Positions 51,101 to 57,100 of a DNA stretch of 59,829 nt are shown here, in pieces. Source of the stretch: an uncultured Methanobrevibacter sp. Its GTDB lineage: Archaea > Methanobacteriota > Methanobacteria > Methanobacteriales > Methanobacteriaceae. The notes under the pieces are model-generated. The model saw nothing but the letters and a program-made list of their open reading frames with translations. It was not told the DNA's origin and ran no database searches. The position numbers and the translations under genes were made by a program. The stretch lies in contig CACXWH010000011.1 in NCBI GenBank assembly GCA_902771225.1, forward strand, positions 1-59,829, given 5' to 3'. Each line of letters starts with the position of its first letter. The first letter of the stretch is position 1.

Positions 51101-54100
51101 CACCTGCAATATTTGAATCAAATATAAGGTTGTAAATTCCAACGTGAGTTGCATTACATTCTATAGCACCACCATTTTTGAGAGCTGTGTTTGATGTGAA
51201 ATTTGTATTTGTAATGTTGGTATTACTTGATCTTCCATCCAAGTAAATACCTCCACCATATTCAGCCAAGTTTCTGGTGAATGAGGAATTAACAATTTCT
51301 CCTTCATAAGCAATCCAATAGATACCTCCACCGTAACCGGTTGCATTGTTTCCTACAAAGATGGATTCGTGGACTTTGTTTTCAGTACCTACACCACCTA
51401 CATATAATGCACTACCGTTTATAGCAAGGTTATCATAGAATTTACCATCATCAATATGTACGCCTGAAGCGTGTAAGTTTATAGCTCCACCACGTTCATA
51501 AGCAACATTATTTCTCCACACTGAGACATTAATTATAGTGTTACCAGAATCAGCACCTACATATATTCCTCCACCTAATCTGGCGGTATTTCTCGTGAAA
51601 TTAGTGTTTTTAATTGTTGCATTAGATGCTAAAATATTCATTGCACCTCCAACAGCCAACTCTTCAGGATATGTATTCACTTCATAGTAGAATACAGTTT
51701 CTTTAGGATACATACGTGTTTTATTAATCAATGGATCTCCTTTGTCTAAGTATTGGATAGTATATGTCATTTCAGTACCGTCCCATGCAATCCAATTGAA
51801 TTGGTCATTCCATTCAATAGTCTTATTGGATACATAATTATCTACAAAGTTACAGTCAATTACTGAACAGTTATGGCTGTCTGGACTTACATAAATTGCT
51901 CCACCACTAACATCTGCAGAGTTATTTATGAAGGTATAGTTAGTAATTTTAATACCTACTGATCCCATCCATCCTAATGCAGCACCTGAAACATATGCAT
52001 GGTTATTTTTGAATGTATTATTTTCACCGGAACCACTTTTTGCATGGATTTCCCTACATAAAGCAGCACCGAACTGTGCATAATTGCCATCAAATAATGT
52101 ATTGGTTAAATACATTGAGGATGAATTACAGTCAATTGCTCCACCATTATATTTTGCATGGTTATCAGTAAATACACAATTTGTAATTACACTTTTATCT
52201 GATTTTCCACCAAAGTATATTCCACCACCGTAATCAGCACAGTTACTGGTAAACTCTGAATCAATGATATATCCTGAAGAAGCAACCCAATCAATAGCTC
52301 CACCAAGACCGTTCATGTCTTCTCCAGTACCTATAGCTTTATTTCCTTTGAAAACAGAGGAATATACATAATTAGTAGTACCACTTCCACCTACATATAA
52401 TGCACCGCCTTTAATAGCTGTATTATCATAGAAATTAGATCCGTTAACAGTAATAGAGGATGCTTCAATACTAATAGCACCACCATAATTGGCCGCATGG
52501 TTTTCACGGAATGTGGAGTTAGTAATGTTGATTTCACCAGATTCACTACCCATATAAATTGCTCCACCATCATATGCACGGTTATTGTAGAAAGTGGAAT
52601 TTACGAGTTTACCTTTATCTGAATAGGCTACAATAGCACCACCACAGCCAGTAGGATTATCCACATAATTGTCTCCAAAGACACAGTTAATTATTTCACA
52701 ATTCTTACTGCCTTCACCAACATAGATTGCTCCACCACTGAAACCTGCACTATTACCATAGAAGTAATATGTGTCAATACTAATATTTGTTGCATTTAAC
52801 CATGCAAGTGCTGCTCCAGAAGTTTCTGCAACATTATCTATGAATGTATTATTGAAACCCTTACCGCCGGTAGCATTAATTTCCCTACATAAAGCTGCAC
52901 CATAATTTGCATGATTAGATATGAATCTTGTATTGGTAAGAACCATTCCACTGGCATTACAATCAATAGCTCCACCATTGGTGAGCGCATAGTTATTTGA
53001 AAATGTTGTATTAATAATTTTAGCTCCTAATGCAGAAGAATTATAATATAATCCTCCTCCTATCTTTGCAACATTATTATCAAATAAACAATTAATTAAT
53101 GTACCGTTTTGTCCTGCCCAGTAGATACCTCCACCTATATCACCGTCACGATATCTAGGGTCACCATATGTACCGTTAGCATTACCATTAATAAATTCAA
53201 CATTAAGGAATGTAATATCATTTGAAGTGATATTGAATACTCTACAATATCCTTTTGCATCAATAACAACACCCTGACCATGAATAATCATTGGCTTATC
53301 AACATTTGTAAGATTTATACAACGGTCATCCAATGGTTCACCATTAGGACCAAATGGGGTAAATACATAAGAAGACCTTGTCTCTGTAATTAAATAAATT
53401 TCATAATGGTCTTGGCTTGCTTGATCACGCATTTGTCTTTCAATTAAAGCTTGAAGAACTTGGAAATCACCCATTAACGTACCATGTGCCTGATCAGTTA
53501 TGTTTGTTTCTTTATACATATAATTTTCATCCATAAATCCAACAGTTATATTGTAAGTTTCATTAACCTTAAGATTACGGAAAGATACGAATACTTGTTT
53601 TCTGTATGGGTTATAATGAGCAGTGAAATTTTCTTCAGTTACAATAACCTGTTGAACAAGATGACCTGTAGAATCAGTTAAATTAGCAATTAAATAGATT
53701 GATTGACTTCTGATATCCCTAGGCCTGTCTAAATAAACTGTAATAACAGGAGTCTCAATATCTGAATAATGAGTAATAGCAAATTCATAATCTTCATTTA
53801 ATTCAAATAATGATTCAGAAATGAACTTATTTGTTGTGCCCTGCATAGTAACATCAGTTCTTTTAGATGGTAAAATAACTCCTCTTCCATCAAAATTATT
53901 GTAATCCCTATATGCCAATAATCCACTATTAATAAGATATAAAACCGCACCACCATTATAGTATGCAATGTTTTTAATGAATGTACAATTTTCAATTTTA
54001 AGATTTGGATTACTTAAAGATGCATAATAATATACTGCTCCACCATCACCAGCATAGGATTTTACAAATGTAGAATCTTGAATAAAGATATTATTATAAT

Positions 54101-57100
54101 CTGCTACATAAATAGCTCCACCTCTATCGGATGCATTGTTTCCTTCAAAAATACAGTTAAGTACTTTATGATTATTGTTTCCAATATAAATTGCACCACC
54201 ATATCTGTCAGCAGTGTTGTTAGTGAAATTACAAAGGGAAATGGTATGATAGTTATTATTACTATTAAAACCTGCAGCATAAATTGCACCACCATCTAAG
54301 AAAGCATGGTTTTTGCTGAAAGATGAATGGGATATGCTAATAATCTTACCACTTACTTTTGGTGTGTAAATAGCTCCACCATAATAAGCAGTATTGCCGG
54401 TAAAATTATTATATGAAATGTCAATATTATTAGCATTACCTTTAAAGTTTGAAAATATAGCACTTCCATTGTAAGCACTATTATTGGTGAAATTGTTTTT
54501 AGAAATCGTTACAGGATTAGCATTAATATAAATGGCACCGCCGCTAGCAGAATTTAAAGCCTTATTTCCAATGAAAACATTATCGGTAATAGTACTCTTA
54601 TACGGAACATATATAGCACCACCACCTTCTGTTGCTGTGTTATTTATAAATATAATATTCTTAATTATTTTAATAGGATCGCTGTTACCACGGTTATAGA
54701 AATATAATCCACCACCTATTCTTGCAGTGTTGTTTATGAAAGTTAAATTATTATATTCTAAATAATTAGTATATAATCCACCACCAATGTTGGCTGCAAC
54801 ACCGCCAATAATTTTAGCATTATATAATTTAAGAAGAGAACTGGCAGCCCATATATTTCCACCGTTTTCTGAAGCTTCATTACCTATGAAAGTACAGTTT
54901 TCAACTATAACCCCATTTTCAGCCTTTTCAAAAATAACAAGTCCACCACCTTTATTTGCAGTGTTGTTTATGAAAGTAACATTTAATAAGTAAGCATTTT
55001 TACATTCTTTAACTTGGGCACCGCCACCACCATTATTGTTGGCTGATCCTATAGAAAGTACAGTATTGTTTATTAATGTTACATTTATCATACGGATATC
55101 CTTAGGTAAATATACATAATCGGTTTTAAGATTATTGTTGGAGAAATATATTCCGCCTGCTTCTTTAGAACAAACACTATTTTTAATTACACAATTACTT
55201 ATGGTGAAATTACCTGATCTCAATAAACAAGCTCCTCCTTGAGTCCAATCCTGATTTATATTAGTGGTATAAGCACAATTCCCATCAAAGTAACATCCAT
55301 CAAGTATTCCATTATAACTTCTATCCCATAAGATAGCTCCACCATCAGCCTTAGAGGTAGAATTAACAATATTGCCAATGAAAGTAGAATTTTTAACAAC
55401 ACCATTATATCCACCTAATGACCAGAAAATAGCTCCACCACCTTTAGTATTTAAACCAGCGAATGCATAAGCAGTATTATTTATGAAGTTACACCCTACG
55501 ACGGTGTTAAATTTAGAATTAGCTCCACCATACCACAAAATACCTCCGCCATTAGCTTCAGCAATATTGTATGTGAAGTTAGAATAATATACATTAGAAT
55601 ATGAACTGACGGAATAAATTGCACCACCACCGTAAACACTATCCTTATCAGTAGACGTACTATAAGCATGACCTCTTTCAAAGGAAGAATTGGTAACATT
55701 ACAATAATCACCAAACAAGTAAACGATTCCTCCATGATATGCCTGACCATTGGCAAATCTGGAACCTATAATACTAGCATCGTTACCGTGAATATATACT
55801 ATACCACCCAAATTACTAGCAGTATATGATGAACCTTTTGCAACAGCATTGCTTAAGTTTGAATTTTCAATAGTTGCATACTGACCTTCAATATATACTG
55901 CACCACCGGAAAGGGTTGCGTTGGACATTGATATTTCGGAATTATTAATTAGAGCATTTAAACCAAATATATAAACTGATCCGCCGGAAGTAGATACAAA
56001 ACTACGATTAGATGTAATATTATCAACAATTGCATCATTTCCGTGAATATACAAGGTACCACCTATTCTAGCGTTAGTTTGGTCGAAAGTGGAATTTGCA
56101 ATTAAAGTGTGATTACCTTGAACATATATAGCGCCTCCACCATGGTCATACTTTGCTTCATAAGTGTGTGAAACATTACATTTATTGAATGATGAATCTG
56201 TAATATTAATATAATTACCTGTAGCATAGATAGCTCCACCATCAACAGCTGCGGAAGTCATTTGGAATTTGGATTTTGTAATAACAGAATAATCACCAAT
56301 TACATTAACTGCACCACCTTTGGAATGATGTCCGTTTAAACCTACTGCATTGGTAATTGTAAAAGTACTGTTATAGATTAAACCTCTTTGACCTATCCAT
56401 AAAATTGCACCACCATCATCTCCTGCAAGGATACGAAGGAAAGTGGAATTATAAACTTTACAGTCTAAACCTTCTACAACAATTGCTCCACCTTCTCCAG
56501 CAGAATTACAGTCTGTAAATGTACAGTTGATAAAAGTAGTAAGGTCACCTATAATTTTTACTGCTCCTGCCTGATTAGGTGCATAACATCTGTCAAATTT
56601 TGAATTTGAAACTGTTGTATTTTCACCAGTAATAAATATTGCACCTGCATCAGTTTCATTAAGTTTACCTTTATTATGTAATACAGTACCTAATGTGAAC
56701 TTTGATTCAGTTATAGTAACATTATCACCAGTAAGACAAATTATTCCCCCTTTTGAAGTAGATGCTCCAGTTTCAGGATCAGCAAAAGCTACACCAGTAT
56801 TATTGTAACAGGTAATATTTTTAACATGACCTAAATTACCTTCCCAGTTTATAGCTCCACCATCGTCACCACAGGAATTGTTTGTAAATATACAATCTTC
56901 AATAGTAGCATTGAATGAATTTTCCGCGATGTTAATTGCACCGCCGTCACGACGAGCATAGTTATATATGAATTCAGACTTTTTAATTACAACATCATGA
57001 GCACCTACATCAAATGCAATTGCTCCACCATGACCAGTTAATTTATAATCAAGTTTAGTATCAGGATTATTATCATCTCTGTTTTTAGTGTAATCCTTCC

